Assembly (NCBI RefSeq): GCF_003994335.1
Contig: NZ_PNQZ01000060.1
Location: 20,394 to 84,393 of the forward strand
Length of the DNA stretch: 64,000 nucleotides
Reading direction: 5' to 3'
Origin: Asaia sp. W19
Lineage (GTDB): Bacteria > Pseudomonadota > Alphaproteobacteria > Acetobacterales > Acetobacteraceae
The position numbers and the translations under genes were made by a program. Of this stretch, positions 54,985 through 63,867 are shown one piece after another. Under the pieces are notes generated by a model that worked only from the letters and a program-made list of their open reading frames with translations, made no database searches and was not told the DNA's origin. Numbering within the stretch: position 1 is the first letter of the stretch; every line of letters begins with the position of its first letter.

Positions 54985-55770
54985 ATGTCCCTTACCTTGT
55001 CCGGCCAGGACCGATCCGAGATTCTTGCCCTGCTGGACCTGTACCGGGAATGGGGGGTGGATTGCCTCCTTGATGAGGTTGCTCCCCAGCGTCTCGACCG
55101 CCCTGCGCCCCTGACCGCCCGGCCTGTGCGAAACGCGCCTTTGCGTACGCGTGCAGCGGTGCCTGGCACACTCCCGGCAGCCTCCATACGCCCGGCGCCG
55201 GTCGATCCGGAAACCGCGTCGCTTTGGGGCGTGGACAGCTTTCCCGAATGCGGTCTGGCCCGGACAGCCTCCACGAGCGTCCGGCCCCGGATTGTCCCGG
55301 GAGCAGCCCTCATGGTGATTGGCGACGCTCCTGATGCGGATGAAGACCGCTCCGGTACTGTGTTCGCCGGAGAGACAGGCAGATTGCTCGACCTGATCCT
55401 GCCCAGTATCGGCCTGGATCGCACGACCCTCTCCCAAGCGCCTGCCCTTCCCTGGCGGCCACCGGGCGGGCGGGCGGTATCCCTGATCGAAATGAGAGAA
55501 TGTCGCGCCCTGCTTCAGGCGGCCATCATCAAGGCTCAGCCCGGTCGCCTCCTCCTGCTGGGGCCGACTCCACTTCGCCTCCTGATGGACGAACAGGCCA
55601 GTGTCGCCCGCTCACGCGGCAAATGGCTGACCCTGCGACTCGATAACGGGGCTGCCATCGAGGCCCTCGCATTGCAGCACCCGCAGCAGCTGGTTTCCAG
55701 CGCACGCGCCCGCCGGGAGATGTGGAAAGACCTCGTTTTCCTGGCGGAATGCCTCGATGGCGCGCCGTGA
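54985..55770 (+). CDS. Uracil-DNA glycosylase-like protein, family 4 type, degenerate
   Basis: The 261-residue product resembles family 4 uracil-DNA glycosylases: VIGDAPDADEDRSGTVFAGETGRLLDLIL corresponds to the active-site segment GEAPGxxEDxxGxPFVGxAGxLLD. Several key positions differ. In my hand alignment the first cluster cysteine is absent before Cys89, the cysteine in the KCRPP motif is Trp157 (PWRPP), and the Asn of that motif is changed, while Cys173 stays. The HPxxL motif near the end reads HPQQL. The iron-sulfur cluster is thus probably lost. It may still bind DNA. A long N-terminal tail of about 85 residues precedes the domain. Confidence 0.75.
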   Translation: MSLTLSGQDRSEILALLDLYREWGVDCLLDEVAPQRLDRPAPLTARPVRNAPLRTRAAVPGTLPAASIRPAPVDPETASLWGVDSFPECGLARTASTSVRPRIVPGAALMVIGDAPDADEDRSGTVFAGETGRLLDLILPSIGLDRTTLSQAPALPWRPPGGRAVSLIEMRECRALLQAAIIKAQPGRLLLLGPTPLRLLMDEQASVARSRGKWLTLRLDNGAAIEALALQHPQQLVSSARARREMWKDLVFLAECLDGAP

Positions 55771-55948
55771 CACAGGTAGTTGCAATTGCTTAATAAAAAA
55801 AATTGATTTCAGCCCAGAAAAACGCCGTTTTTCGGCCGCAACCCTCTGGTAGAATTCCGCAAACACTCTTAGGATAGCGAACTCCTTTGGTGTGACCTTT
55901 TGGCCACTCTTGCCTTGTCGGGCGAGAGGGGCTACGAGCATCCCCACC

Positions 55949-57943
55949 ATGCGAGGAATTTCTTATTTCGCGTCGAGTAATAGCGCCCGTGCTGCCATGC
56001 TGTGCGCGATGCTTGTGGCGGGAGCGACGTTCAATCCGCTTCGTGCCCAGGAAAGCAGACCGACGCTTAACCCTGCCGACCACGACAATGCCCAGAGTGA
56101 GGAAACGGCGTTCGCAACGCCGCGATCCTTCGCGCCTGGCGGGTCGAATGGTCTTCCCCACCCCCTAACCGCCTCAGACGCTGCGCTGCTGAAAGAGGCT
56201 TTCCGCGCCCAACGCGCGGGCGATTTCGAAACCGCCATTGCCCGCTCACGTGCCGCGCATGACAGCGTCCTGATGGGTGACCTGCTGGCCGAGCGTTATC
56301 TCAATCCGGCCTATCATCCCCAGCCTGTCCAGCTTCGCCTGTGGCTCAAGACCTTTTCGAGCCTGGCCGATGCCGGCGCCATTCAGTCTTTGCTCGTCTC
56401 ATTGAGCCCCAGAGGAAGTGTCGCCACCCAGAACTTCCCGACATCCCTGGCCCCTTCAGACACCTCCACGACGGCAACCCCCGGCGCGATGGACCCCATC
56501 GCCCACCTGCTCAACCGCAATCCCCTGCTCGACCGCACCGTGACCGAGCGCCTCTCCTGGGGGCTCAAGGGCGGACAGAGTGCCGTGAGGCTCATCGATT
56601 CCACCCCGGGCATGACCCCGCTCTATGCAGCGCAACTCAAGGCTGAAGTGGCACTGGGCATGCTGAGTGCCGGTGAAACGGAGTTTGCCCTCGAAACGGC
56701 TCGGGCGGGTTTTGCCAGAAGTGCCCAGCAGCTCGGCTATGCCGGCTATGTGGCCGGGCTCGCCGCCTGGCGCGAGGGGGAATATCATGATGCCGCACAG
56801 TTCTTCGAGCAGGCATCTCGTGCCCAGACCACGACCAATGACGTCCGTGCAGCCAGCGCCTATTGGGCGGCGCGCGTGCATCGCCACCTAGCCGGGCCTG
56901 CCACACTGACCACATCCTGGCTCCAGCGCGCAGCCGCCGAGCCCGGCACATTCTACGGTATCCTGGCCCGTCAGATGCTCGGCCTGCACCACGCCGGGCA
57001 GACGCCAGTCACGCAGGAAACCGCTGATACCCTGCCGAAGAATGACGAAACGGCATTGCAGAATCCGATCCCTGTCATGGGTGAAATCGACGTCGAAGCC
57101 GTTGCCGCGACCCCGCAGGGGCGTCGTCTCTTCGCCCTTCTCCAGATTGGCGAGACGGCCCGGGCCGAGGCGCTTCTGCGCCGCATGTGGCCCGATATTG
57201 CCTTTGACACAGCGCTTTGCCACTCGGTTCAACTCGTCGCCGCCGCGGCGGGACTGCATGATTTGTCGGAGCAGATCGCGACGATTCTGGGTGCGCGAGA
57301 CGGTCGCCCAGCGCATCTGGCCGGGTTCCCCATGCCGCAGCTGGCGCCGCGACACGGTTTCAAGATGGATCCGGCTCTTGTCTATGCCCTGACCCGGCTT
57401 GAATCGAACTTCGACGCCAAAGCCTCGTCGAGCGCCGGAGCCCATGGGCTGATGCAGATCCGTCCGCTTACCGCCAGCTTCGTGAGCGGCCCCAAACCCG
57501 CGCTCGATTCCCATGGCGTCGCGATCATCAACGTGCCCGCCGATATGGTGGGACGCCTGCATAATCCGGCCGTCAATCTCGAGATCGGCCAGCTCTATGT
57601 GCAGTATCTGGCAGGATTGTCAGAGCGTTCCGAAGCGGCACCCAAGGGAGGGGATCTGATTCACACTTTGGCCTCCTATAACGCAGGGCCTGGCGCGATT
57701 GCACGCTGGGAGAGCGGCACCCCTCATGAAGCGGCGCTGATCCATGATCCGCTTCTTTTCATGGAATTGCTGCCCAACGGCGAGACACGCGACTACGTGC
57801 ATCACGCCTTCGCCTATCTCTGGATCTATGCGGACAAGCTCGGGCTTCCTGCTCCCTCGCTCCATGCTCTGGCCCATGCCCAGTGGCCGCGCTTCGCCGA
57901 TGAGCAGGAGATCGCAAGCGCCAGACCGGTAACCTATCACTAA
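55949..57943 (+). CDS. Soluble lytic murein transglycosylase
   Basis: This enzyme cleaves peptidoglycan glycan strands with formation of 1,6-anhydro ends. The 664-residue protein (from ATG 55949) has a signal peptide (ARAAMLCAMLVAGATF), a long alpha-superhelical middle region, and a C-terminal SLT domain: YALTRLESNFDAKASS with the catalytic Glu, AGAHGLMQIRP, then LASYNAGPGAIARW. This order matches Slt70-type enzymes. An ATG at 55892 is possible but gives a longer, unlike leader. It ends at a strong hairpin shared with the ABC gene from the other strand. Confidence 0.92.
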   Translation: MRGISYFASSNSARAAMLCAMLVAGATFNPLRAQESRPTLNPADHDNAQSEETAFATPRSFAPGGSNGLPHPLTASDAALLKEAFRAQRAGDFETAIARSRAAHDSVLMGDLLAERYLNPAYHPQPVQLRLWLKTFSSLADAGAIQSLLVSLSPRGSVATQNFPTSLAPSDTSTTATPGAMDPIAHLLNRNPLLDRTVTERLSWGLKGGQSAVRLIDSTPGMTPLYAAQLKAEVALGMLSAGETEFALETARAGFARSAQQLGYAGYVAGLAAWREGEYHDAAQFFEQASRAQTTTNDVRAASAYWAARVHRHLAGPATLTTSWLQRAAAEPGTFYGILARQMLGLHHAGQTPVTQETADTLPKNDETALQNPIPVMGEIDVEAVAATPQGRRLFALLQIGETARAEALLRRMWPDIAFDTALCHSVQLVAAAAGLHDLSEQIATILGARDGRPAHLAGFPMPQLAPRHGFKMDPALVYALTRLESNFDAKASSSAGAHGLMQIRPLTASFVSGPKPALDSHGVAIINVPADMVGRLHNPAVNLEIGQLYVQYLAGLSERSEAAPKGGDLIHTLASYNAGPGAIARWESGTPHEAALIHDPLLFMELLPNGETRDYVHHAFAYLWIYADKLGLPAPSLHALAHAQWPRFADEQEIASARPVTYH

Positions 57944-57981
57944 GGGGCCACTGTCATTGTGACGGGCCTGAACGATTTTCG

Positions 57982-58020
57982 ATAAGGGCGGCTCCCGACG
58001 AGGGTGTCGCCCTTATTTCT
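57982..58020. terminator. Bidirectional intrinsic terminator
   Basis: ATAAGGGCG at 57982-57990 and CGCCCTTAT at 58008-58016 form a 9-bp stem, followed by TTCTTT on the plus side. It lies between the convergent transglycosylase and ABC-ATPase genes; the ATPase stop codon (58013-58015) is inside the stem. Confidence 0.85.
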
Positions 58021-58636
58021 TTCCGAGCGTCTCCATTCTGATGATCCGTGCTCCGAGCGCGTCAAGAAAGGCGCCATCATGGGTCGAAACCAGAATACAG
58101 GCCGACCGCGCCGCCTCTGACAGCAGCGTCATCAGGAATTGCCGAGAGTCCACGTCGAGCCCATTACCCGGCTCGTCCATCAACAACACTTGCGGCCTGC
58201 CTATAAAGGCCGAGGCGATAAGCATCTTGCGCCGCGTTCCGAGCGACAGCGCATCGTAACGCTTGTCGAGATGGGGCCCGAGACCAAAACCCTCGATCAG
58301 GTTCGACGACAGGCTTTCCGCCTTGCGGGCCCAGGCGCAGAGCGCGAAGAGGTCACGCCCGGTCATGAACGGGTACAGCGCGCCCTCATCCGGGACATAG
58401 GCAAGACAAGATTTCGCCGCCACGGGCTGCCGGGACAGGTCATGCCCTGCAATCAGAACCCGACCTCTTTGCAGTTTCGCCACTCCGGACAGGCCACGCA
58501 GCAGCGTCGATTTACCTGTGCCATTGCTCCCCCGGAGCCCGTGCAGGCCCACAGGGAGAGCAAGACTGACCGAAGAGAAAACAGCTCGTCCCTTATAGGC
58601 CATCTCGAGATCGGTGCAGATCAGCCTGTCGCTCAT
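58013..58636 (-). CDS. ABC transporter ATP-binding protein
   Basis: The 207-residue ATPase has Walker A GSNGTGKSTLLRG, Walker B VLLMDEPGNGLDVDS and a switch histidine in LVSTHDGAF. The signature motif is atypical: SLGTRRKMLIAS in place of LSGGQ. Its size and simple shape are like CcmA or other small export ATPases. It overlaps the next gene upstream by ATGA (58633-58636), so it belongs with that membrane protein. Substrate unknown. I chose ATG at 58636 at the coupled overlap, not the far upstream end of the open frame. Confidence 0.88.
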   Translation of the reverse strand: MSDRLICTDLEMAYKGRAVFSSVSLALPVGLHGLRGSNGTGKSTLLRGLSGVAKLQRGRVLIAGHDLSRQPVAAKSCLAYVPDEGALYPFMTGRDLFALCAWARKAESLSSNLIEGFGLGPHLDKRYDALSLGTRRKMLIASAFIGRPQVLLMDEPGNGLDVDSRQFLMTLLSEAARSACILVSTHDGAFLDALGARIIRMETLGKK

Positions 58637-59961
58637 GCGGGAACCTTCCAGAGAATGACCGTTACCCAGAATGCGGAAAGCGCGATCGCGGGCATGGGCC
58701 GCCACCGCGGATCGATCGACACGGTGAGCCGCAGGGCCGACAGCAACAGCAGATACGAAGCCAGCACACCCAAAGCGACACCGGGCGTCATCAGGCGATG
58801 CACGGCAAGCGGCAGCAGGCAGAGCAGGGCTGGAATCGTGAACAGCGCCAGAACTAGACCAATATCGCGCCCGACCCAGAAAAATCGGGATAAAGGCAAA
58901 GCGCGGCAAAAGCCGGCTGCACGCTCATGCGCCTCGGCAAGAGAGGCGAGGGGAACAAGGCAGGATTGTGCGATGAGCCCCATGACCACGATCTGCACCG
59001 GTACGGAGCGGGAATCATAGTCGAACCCGCGCAGGAGCGCCCACAAGGCAAAAGGCAAGACCCAGACGAGGAGCATGATTATGGGCGTGGCATTGCCCCT
59101 TTCGACACAACACCTGATCTGGAGACGTAGAACGGGCGTTACGAGCCCCAGCGTGCCAGCCCTAGGCAATGCCGCTCGGGCAGAATGACGACGAAGGCCG
59201 GACCAGCCTTCATAGCGCGTACCCAGAAGCAAACCCGCCCCTCCGCACAGGACAGGCAGGGCAAGGACCGGCAGAGCTGCGCCAGAAGTCCCCATGCCGC
59301 AGTCGAGGGCAAGCGCCAGATCGGCAATCAGAATGAATGGGATCAGCAGGGGCGCAGCCTCAATACGGGCTGCTTGCAGAAGAATTGTCAGTCCCAAAAA
59401 AACCAGCGCTCTCATTATATAGAGCAACGCTGCCAGCGGGACCCCAATCCCGACCAGAGCGAGCCCGACCGGCAAAGGAAGAAGAAGCGGGAGGTCGAGC
59501 AGGAATACGAGCCCTGCGGCGATGGAAAGACGTATGTTTAGGGAAATGGGCAGGCTGTCGAGATAACTCCTGAAAGCCCCACCGCGCAGAACCGACCGCA
59601 GCCCCTCCGCCCAGAGCAGGTAGCCTGCCTGAGCGAAAATAATCGCGCCGACATGCGGGCCGATGGCCCCGGGAGTGGCCCCGGCCAAGGCATCGGAACG
59701 CGTCGTGGGCGTCGCCAGCATGAAGACCATGAAATGCGCTGTACGCAGCAGCAAAGCGACAATCGGTAGGGCCGGTGAAAGAAAGATGATGACAAGCAGG
59801 GCGAGCCAACGCTGCATGAGGAGCGTCTTGCCCGCATGCAGCAGATAACGCAGCCGCAATCGGAAATAAGCGTACAGGCTGTAGGGGGCGATGCTACCGG
59901 CTTTATCCGCCAGGCCAGGTGCCACCGCAGCCAGAGGGGGAAACTCCGAACGCTTCGTCAC
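58633..59961 (-). CDS. ABC transporter membrane protein
   Basis: The 442-residue protein is strongly hydrophobic with about ten to twelve helices (AGLVFLLDLPLLLPLPVGLAL, LLVWVLPFALWALL and others). It lacks motifs I can name and has no clear family, but its coupling by ATGA to the ATPase gene shows it is the membrane part of a small ABC system. A GTG at 59961 starts it. Substrate direction cannot be told from the sequence. Export is more likely, because no binding-protein gene is present. Confidence 0.75.
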   Translation of the reverse strand: MTKRSEFPPLAAVAPGLADKAGSIAPYSLYAYFRLRLRYLLHAGKTLLMQRWLALLVIIFLSPALPIVALLLRTAHFMVFMLATPTTRSDALAGATPGAIGPHVGAIIFAQAGYLLWAEGLRSVLRGGAFRSYLDSLPISLNIRLSIAAGLVFLLDLPLLLPLPVGLALVGIGVPLAALLYIMRALVFLGLTILLQAARIEAAPLLIPFILIADLALALDCGMGTSGAALPVLALPVLCGGAGLLLGTRYEGWSGLRRHSARAALPRAGTLGLVTPVLRLQIRCCVERGNATPIIMLLVWVLPFALWALLRGFDYDSRSVPVQIVVMGLIAQSCLVPLASLAEAHERAAGFCRALPLSRFFWVGRDIGLVLALFTIPALLCLLPLAVHRLMTPGVALGVLASYLLLLSALRLTVSIDPRWRPMPAIALSAFWVTVILWKVPA

Positions 59962-60005
59962 CGCATTTCCCCTTCAGGCCTTCACGATCGGCAATCAAAA
60001 CGGTC

Positions 60006-61298
60006 TCAGTTTTCAGCCAGAACCTGACGGCTGGCCCGTACCTTGGTCACGCGGCGTTGCTCCATTTCGACCACCTCGAAGAGCCAGCCCGCGAAGACCA
60101 CCTTGTCACCCTTGGCGGGTACGCGGCGCAACAGGGCAAGGATGGCACCCGCCAGAGTATGGTAGCTCCCTGCGGCAGGCAGATCGGGCAGATCGAGCAC
60201 CGAGCGCACTTCATCAGCGGGCATGAAGCCATCGAGCACATATTCGTCCCGCGGCTGAGGATTTTCACGCTCGGTCTTGTTCTTCTCGGCGGTCTCGTCA
60301 CCCACAATCGCCTCAAAGATATCCGAAGGCGTGACGATCCCCTCGAAGGAGCCGTATTCGTCGAGAACGAAAGCAATGCCGAGGCGCTCGCCACGCATGC
60401 GTTCGATCATGTCCTGCGCCGTCAGGCTGTCCGGCACGACAATCGGCTGACGCAGGGCGGCTTCGATGGAAATCGGCAGCCCCTGAAGCAGGCGGTCCAT
60501 CAGATCCTTGGCCAGAACCACGCCGACAGGATGGTCCACATCGCCTTCACAGACGAGGATACGGGTATAGGTGGACTGGCGCAGCTTCACGATCAGCGCA
60601 TCGCGGCTGGCATGACGATCGACCCAGAAGAGTTCGTTACGCGGCGTCATGATCGCGCGTACGGGGCGATCGGCCAGGCGGAGCAGGCGTTCGATCATGA
60701 TGCGCTCCTCGGTTTCAAGCACACCGGCCTGAGCGCCCTCGGCCAGGATGGCGCGCAGTTCCTCTTCCGTGATCGCAGCGCGTGTCAGACCTCCCACGCC
60801 GAAAAGACGCAGCACAAGGTTGGAGGTCCCGCTCAGCAGCGCCACCACAGGGCGTGAGATAGTCAGGAGCGCCGAGAGAATGAAGGAGAGGCGAGCCGCC
60901 ATCTTCTCGGGCTGTTGCAACGCGATCTGCTTGGGGACGAGTTCGCCAAAGACCAGCATGGCGAAGGTGATGGCCATCACCACGATGCCGATGGACAATT
61001 CATTGGCGAAAGGACGCAACATGTCGCTCCGCCGGATCAGCAGCGCCAGATCCTCCTCAATCTGGCTGCCGCCAAAGGCGCCTTCGAGAATGGAGACGAG
61101 CGTCATGCCGATCTGTACGGTCGGCAGAAAGGAATGGGGCTCATCGGCCAGACGCAGCGCCCGCTCTGCACCACGCACCCCACGCTTGACCAGCGCCGCA
61201 AGACGCGGCCGCTTGGCCGAGATCAGCGCCATTTCGCCCATGGCGAAGATGCTGTTCAAGGCAATGAGAAGACAGATGACCAGAATGGGGGTGAGCAT
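60006..61298 (-). CDS. CorC/HlyC-type CNNM and CBS-domain transporter protein
   Basis: The 430-residue protein is of the HlyC/CorC family. It starts with CNNM-type membrane helices (LVICLLIALNSIFAMGEMALISAKRPRL), then two CBS domains (RAIMTPRNELFWVDRH and DLMDRLLQGLP regions) and a C-terminal CorC_HlyC domain (DYEF-like, EYVLDGFMPADEVRSVL). It may export Mg2+ or Co2+ or act in membrane stress. I chose ATG at 61298 because the upstream hairpin of hpnH lies over the longer frame start at 61334. GAAGGG gives the ribosome-binding site. Confidence 0.9.
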   Translation of the reverse strand: MLTPILVICLLIALNSIFAMGEMALISAKRPRLAALVKRGVRGAERALRLADEPHSFLPTVQIGMTLVSILEGAFGGSQIEEDLALLIRRSDMLRPFANELSIGIVVMAITFAMLVFGELVPKQIALQQPEKMAARLSFILSALLTISRPVVALLSGTSNLVLRLFGVGGLTRAAITEEELRAILAEGAQAGVLETEERIMIERLLRLADRPVRAIMTPRNELFWVDRHASRDALIVKLRQSTYTRILVCEGDVDHPVGVVLAKDLMDRLLQGLPISIEAALRQPIVVPDSLTAQDMIERMRGERLGIAFVLDEYGSFEGIVTPSDIFEAIVGDETAEKNKTERENPQPRDEYVLDGFMPADEVRSVLDLPDLPAAGSYHTLAGAILALLRRVPAKGDKVVFAGWLFEVVEMEQRRVTKVRASRQVLAEN

Positions 61299-61315
61299 GG
61301 CGCCCTTCGTTCGGA

Positions 61316-61354
61316 AAAAAGAAAAGGCGGACATACACGCTGTATGTCCGCCTT
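61316..61354 (-). terminator. Intrinsic terminator of hpnH
   Basis: A perfect 14-bp stem (arms at 61324-61337 and 61341-61354) with a 3-base loop lies 88 bp downstream of the hpnH stop. On the minus strand it is followed by a run of T (TTTTCTTTTTT). This is a strong Rho-independent terminator. Confidence 0.92.
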
Positions 61355-61441
61355 CTCAGGATAAGGCTGTCATGCCTGTCTTGGCCAGTATGCAGAAGGG
61401 CTTTGCCCCCTCCTGCCCGGCCGGTTGGGCCCGAAGACCCT

Positions 61442-62629
61442 TTAGTCGGCGGCGTCGGCGATCTCGACCGGCTTGTCCTCAGCCTTGTGCACGCGCACGC
61501 GCGGGCCGCGGGCAGGCTTGCGGGATTCGAGCAGCGTGACCTGCTCAGCCACCTGCGCCTCGTATTTGTACTCGGCAGGGCGCTGGTTCTCGAGCGAGAT
61601 CTCGGGAACCATGGGCTTTTCGGTTTCCGGTCCGAACAGGGCAACCTTGGCGATATGCCAGGGGCGCTTGACCGCATCCATGACGGCTGTCGACTCATAG
61701 CCCGAATGGACCATGCAATCGGCGCATTTCTCATAGGCACCGGTGCCGTACTGCTCCCAGGCCGTATCGTCCATCAGTTCCTTGAAGGTCTTGGCGTAGC
61801 CTTCACCCAGCAGATAGCAGGGACGCTGCCAGCCAAACACGGTACGCAGGGGCTTGCCCCAAGGCGTGCAATGATAGTTTTCATTGCCAGCCAGAAAGTT
61901 TAGGAAGAGCGGCGACTGGGTGAAGCGCCACTTCTTGCCCTTGCCCAGACGGAAGATGTCACGAAAGAGCTGCTTGGTCTTCTGGCGGTTCAGGAAGTGC
62001 TCCTGATCGGGCGCACGCTCATACGCATAACCCGGTGCCGTCATGACGCCATCGACGCCGAGCGCCATGACTTCATCGAAGAAACGCGCCACGCGCTCAG
62101 GCTGCGCGCCGTCGAACAGCGTGCAGTTGATGGACACGCGGAAACCGCGCTCCTTGGCGGCTCGAATGGCCGACACTGCGCGCTCATACACGCCTTCCTG
62201 GCAGACGGACGAATCATGCATCGCCTTGTCGCCGTCGAGATGAATATCCCAGGAGAAGAACGGGTTGGGCTCGTAATCATCGAGCTTCTTCTCGAGCAGA
62301 AGACCGTTCGTGCAGAGATAGACATACTTCTTGCGCGCCGTCAGACCCTTGACGATCTCGGGCATCTCCTTGTGGAGGAGAGGCTCGCCGCCAGCGATGG
62401 CGATGACGGGGGCGTCTGCTTCAGCATCGGCATCCAGGCATTCCTGCAGGCTGAGGCGCTGGTTCAGGATCTGGGCCGGGTAATCGATCTTGCCGCAGCC
62501 CGCACAGGCGAGGTTGCAGCGGAACAGGGGTTCGAGCATCAGAACGAGCGGATAGCGCTTGCGACCCAGAAGATGCTGCTTGACCACATAGCGTCCGACA
62601 CGGACGGCCTGCATCAATGGAACGGCCAT
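61442..62629 (-). CDS. hpnH: Adenosyl-hopene transferase HpnH (radical SAM)
   Basis: HpnH joins adenosine to hopene and so starts the extended side chain of bacteriohopanepolyols. The 395-residue radical SAM protein has the cluster motif FRCNLACAGCGKIDYP with three cysteines, IAGGEPLLH after it, YLCTNGLLL, and the SPASM-like C-terminal region with further cysteines (YGTGAYEKCADCMVHSGYES). The ATG at 62629 and order of motifs match the family. It ends at a strong terminator. hpnM and hpnI run in the opposite direction beyond a 500-bp spacer. Confidence 0.96.
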   Translation of the reverse strand: MAVPLMQAVRVGRYVVKQHLLGRKRYPLVLMLEPLFRCNLACAGCGKIDYPAQILNQRLSLQECLDADAEADAPVIAIAGGEPLLHKEMPEIVKGLTARKKYVYLCTNGLLLEKKLDDYEPNPFFSWDIHLDGDKAMHDSSVCQEGVYERAVSAIRAAKERGFRVSINCTLFDGAQPERVARFFDEVMALGVDGVMTAPGYAYERAPDQEHFLNRQKTKQLFRDIFRLGKGKKWRFTQSPLFLNFLAGNENYHCTPWGKPLRTVFGWQRPCYLLGEGYAKTFKELMDDTAWEQYGTGAYEKCADCMVHSGYESTAVMDAVKRPWHIAKVALFGPETEKPMVPEISLENQRPAEYKYEAQVAEQVTLLESRKPARGPRVRVHKAEDKPVEIADAAD

Positions 62630-63126
62630 GTATCTCTATGCTCCTACACCAATCGACGTGCACGCACGGGACCAGAAAAGGCCCGGCGGAAATAGCGCGT
62701 CGACGTCAAACGTGAGACCCGCAGGTCGTATGATTTCGCAAGACATCACCGAAATCGGGACCGGCGCGCAAGACTGAAAAGGATACGAACGGGATGGTAA
62801 AACGCTGCCTATACACCCTGCAGGTTGCCCACCTCAACATCGATGACGTTTCATTGCGCGATCTGTGTCATTTTGGCGACATGTAAAGGCAATAACTAAC
62901 CAATTTTTAAGCCGAAATCTGTTGCACCCCACATCGTGATTCGCGCATTCGCTCCCCTCGTTATTGCAACACGGTGGGAAGATTGCACTTTTCGACGTTA
63001 TGTCGGACATATGCGACAGTGATTGATGAGCGGATGTCTTGTTTAAAACACGAGCCACCCCAGCTTCCGACTACGGATCCGGACACCTGTCGGCACCGTT
63101 TACCGGGACAGATTTGAGGACGCAGC
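62630..63126. promoter_or_regulatory. Divergent regulatory region of hpnH and hpnM
   Basis: About 500 bp between the divergent starts of hpnH and hpnM. The middle is AT-rich. A 6-bp inverted repeat TATGTC-G-GACATA lies at 62999-63011. Promoters for both sides must be here, but I do not place them exactly. No coding frame is supported. Confidence 0.5.
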
Positions 63127-63813
63127 ATGACACGATTTCCCATCACCACGCCCGACGCGATTCCTGCACGGCGCCTGAGCCGTGCCGCGCTCGGGCTCTT
63201 GGCCCTGATTTCGGCACCCGTCGCGTCTTCCTTCGTGTTCATGCCTGCTCCCGCCCTGGCCCAGTCCGAGGCCCAATCGCCGGCCGTGGCGCCCATCAAC
63301 GACCTTTATACGGCCCTGAAGCAGATTCAGTCCCCGTCCAGCGGCACACCTGAAGCCCGCGCCCAGATCATGGCTCCGGTGATCGATCGGATTTTCGATC
63401 TGTCGACCGTGCTCCATAACTCCATCGGCATGCGTTACACGACGCTGTCTGCAGATGAGCAGACGAAGCTGCTTACCGCTTTCCGACAGTTCACCATTGC
63501 CCGCTATGTCTCGAGCTTCAAGCAGGGTGGTACGGCGCAGTTCACGGTCAGCCCGACCACGCGTCCCGCCCCCACGGGAGGCAGCACCATTGTGAGCACA
63601 TCGATCGGTGACGGGTCGGATTCTGCGACCGCTATCAATTATGTGATGATGCCTTCTGGCGGCGGATATCGCATCGTCGACATTCTGCTCAATGGTCACA
63701 TCAGCCAGGTTGCCGCCCAGCGCGCTGATTTCAGCTCGACGCTGGCCCGCGGCGGCGCGGATGCCCTCGTGACCCTGCTCAACCGCAAAACCGCAAAGTT
63801 TATGAATAATTAA
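63127..63813 (+). CDS. hpnM: Hopanoid-associated protein HpnM (MlaC-like)
   Basis: HpnM belongs to the Tgt2/MlaC family of periplasmic lipid-binding proteins linked to hopanoid genes. The 228-residue product has a signal region (ARRLSRAALGLLALISAPVASSFVF, cleavage near ALAQ), then the MlaC-type core: APVIDRIFDLSTVLHNSIGMRY, EQTKLLTAFRQFTIARYVSSF, GGYRIVDILLNGHISQVAAQRADF and LVTLLNRK. It probably carries hopanoids to the outer membrane. GAGGACGC precedes the ATG. It is followed by hpnI. Confidence 0.93.
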   Translation: MTRFPITTPDAIPARRLSRAALGLLALISAPVASSFVFMPAPALAQSEAQSPAVAPINDLYTALKQIQSPSSGTPEARAQIMAPVIDRIFDLSTVLHNSIGMRYTTLSADEQTKLLTAFRQFTIARYVSSFKQGGTAQFTVSPTTRPAPTGGSTIVSTSIGDGSDSATAINYVMMPSGGGYRIVDILLNGHISQVAAQRADFSSTLARGGADALVTLLNRKTAKFMNN

Positions 63814-63867
63814 GATGCACTGTCGGCCCCCTGCAATAAAACACCTGGAAAAGGGGAGAGGGGGCGC

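Noticed and set aside
54934..55437. Upstream extension of the TPR protein frame
   Set aside because: It is antisense to the uracil-DNA glycosylase-like gene; the signal peptide begins at 54933.
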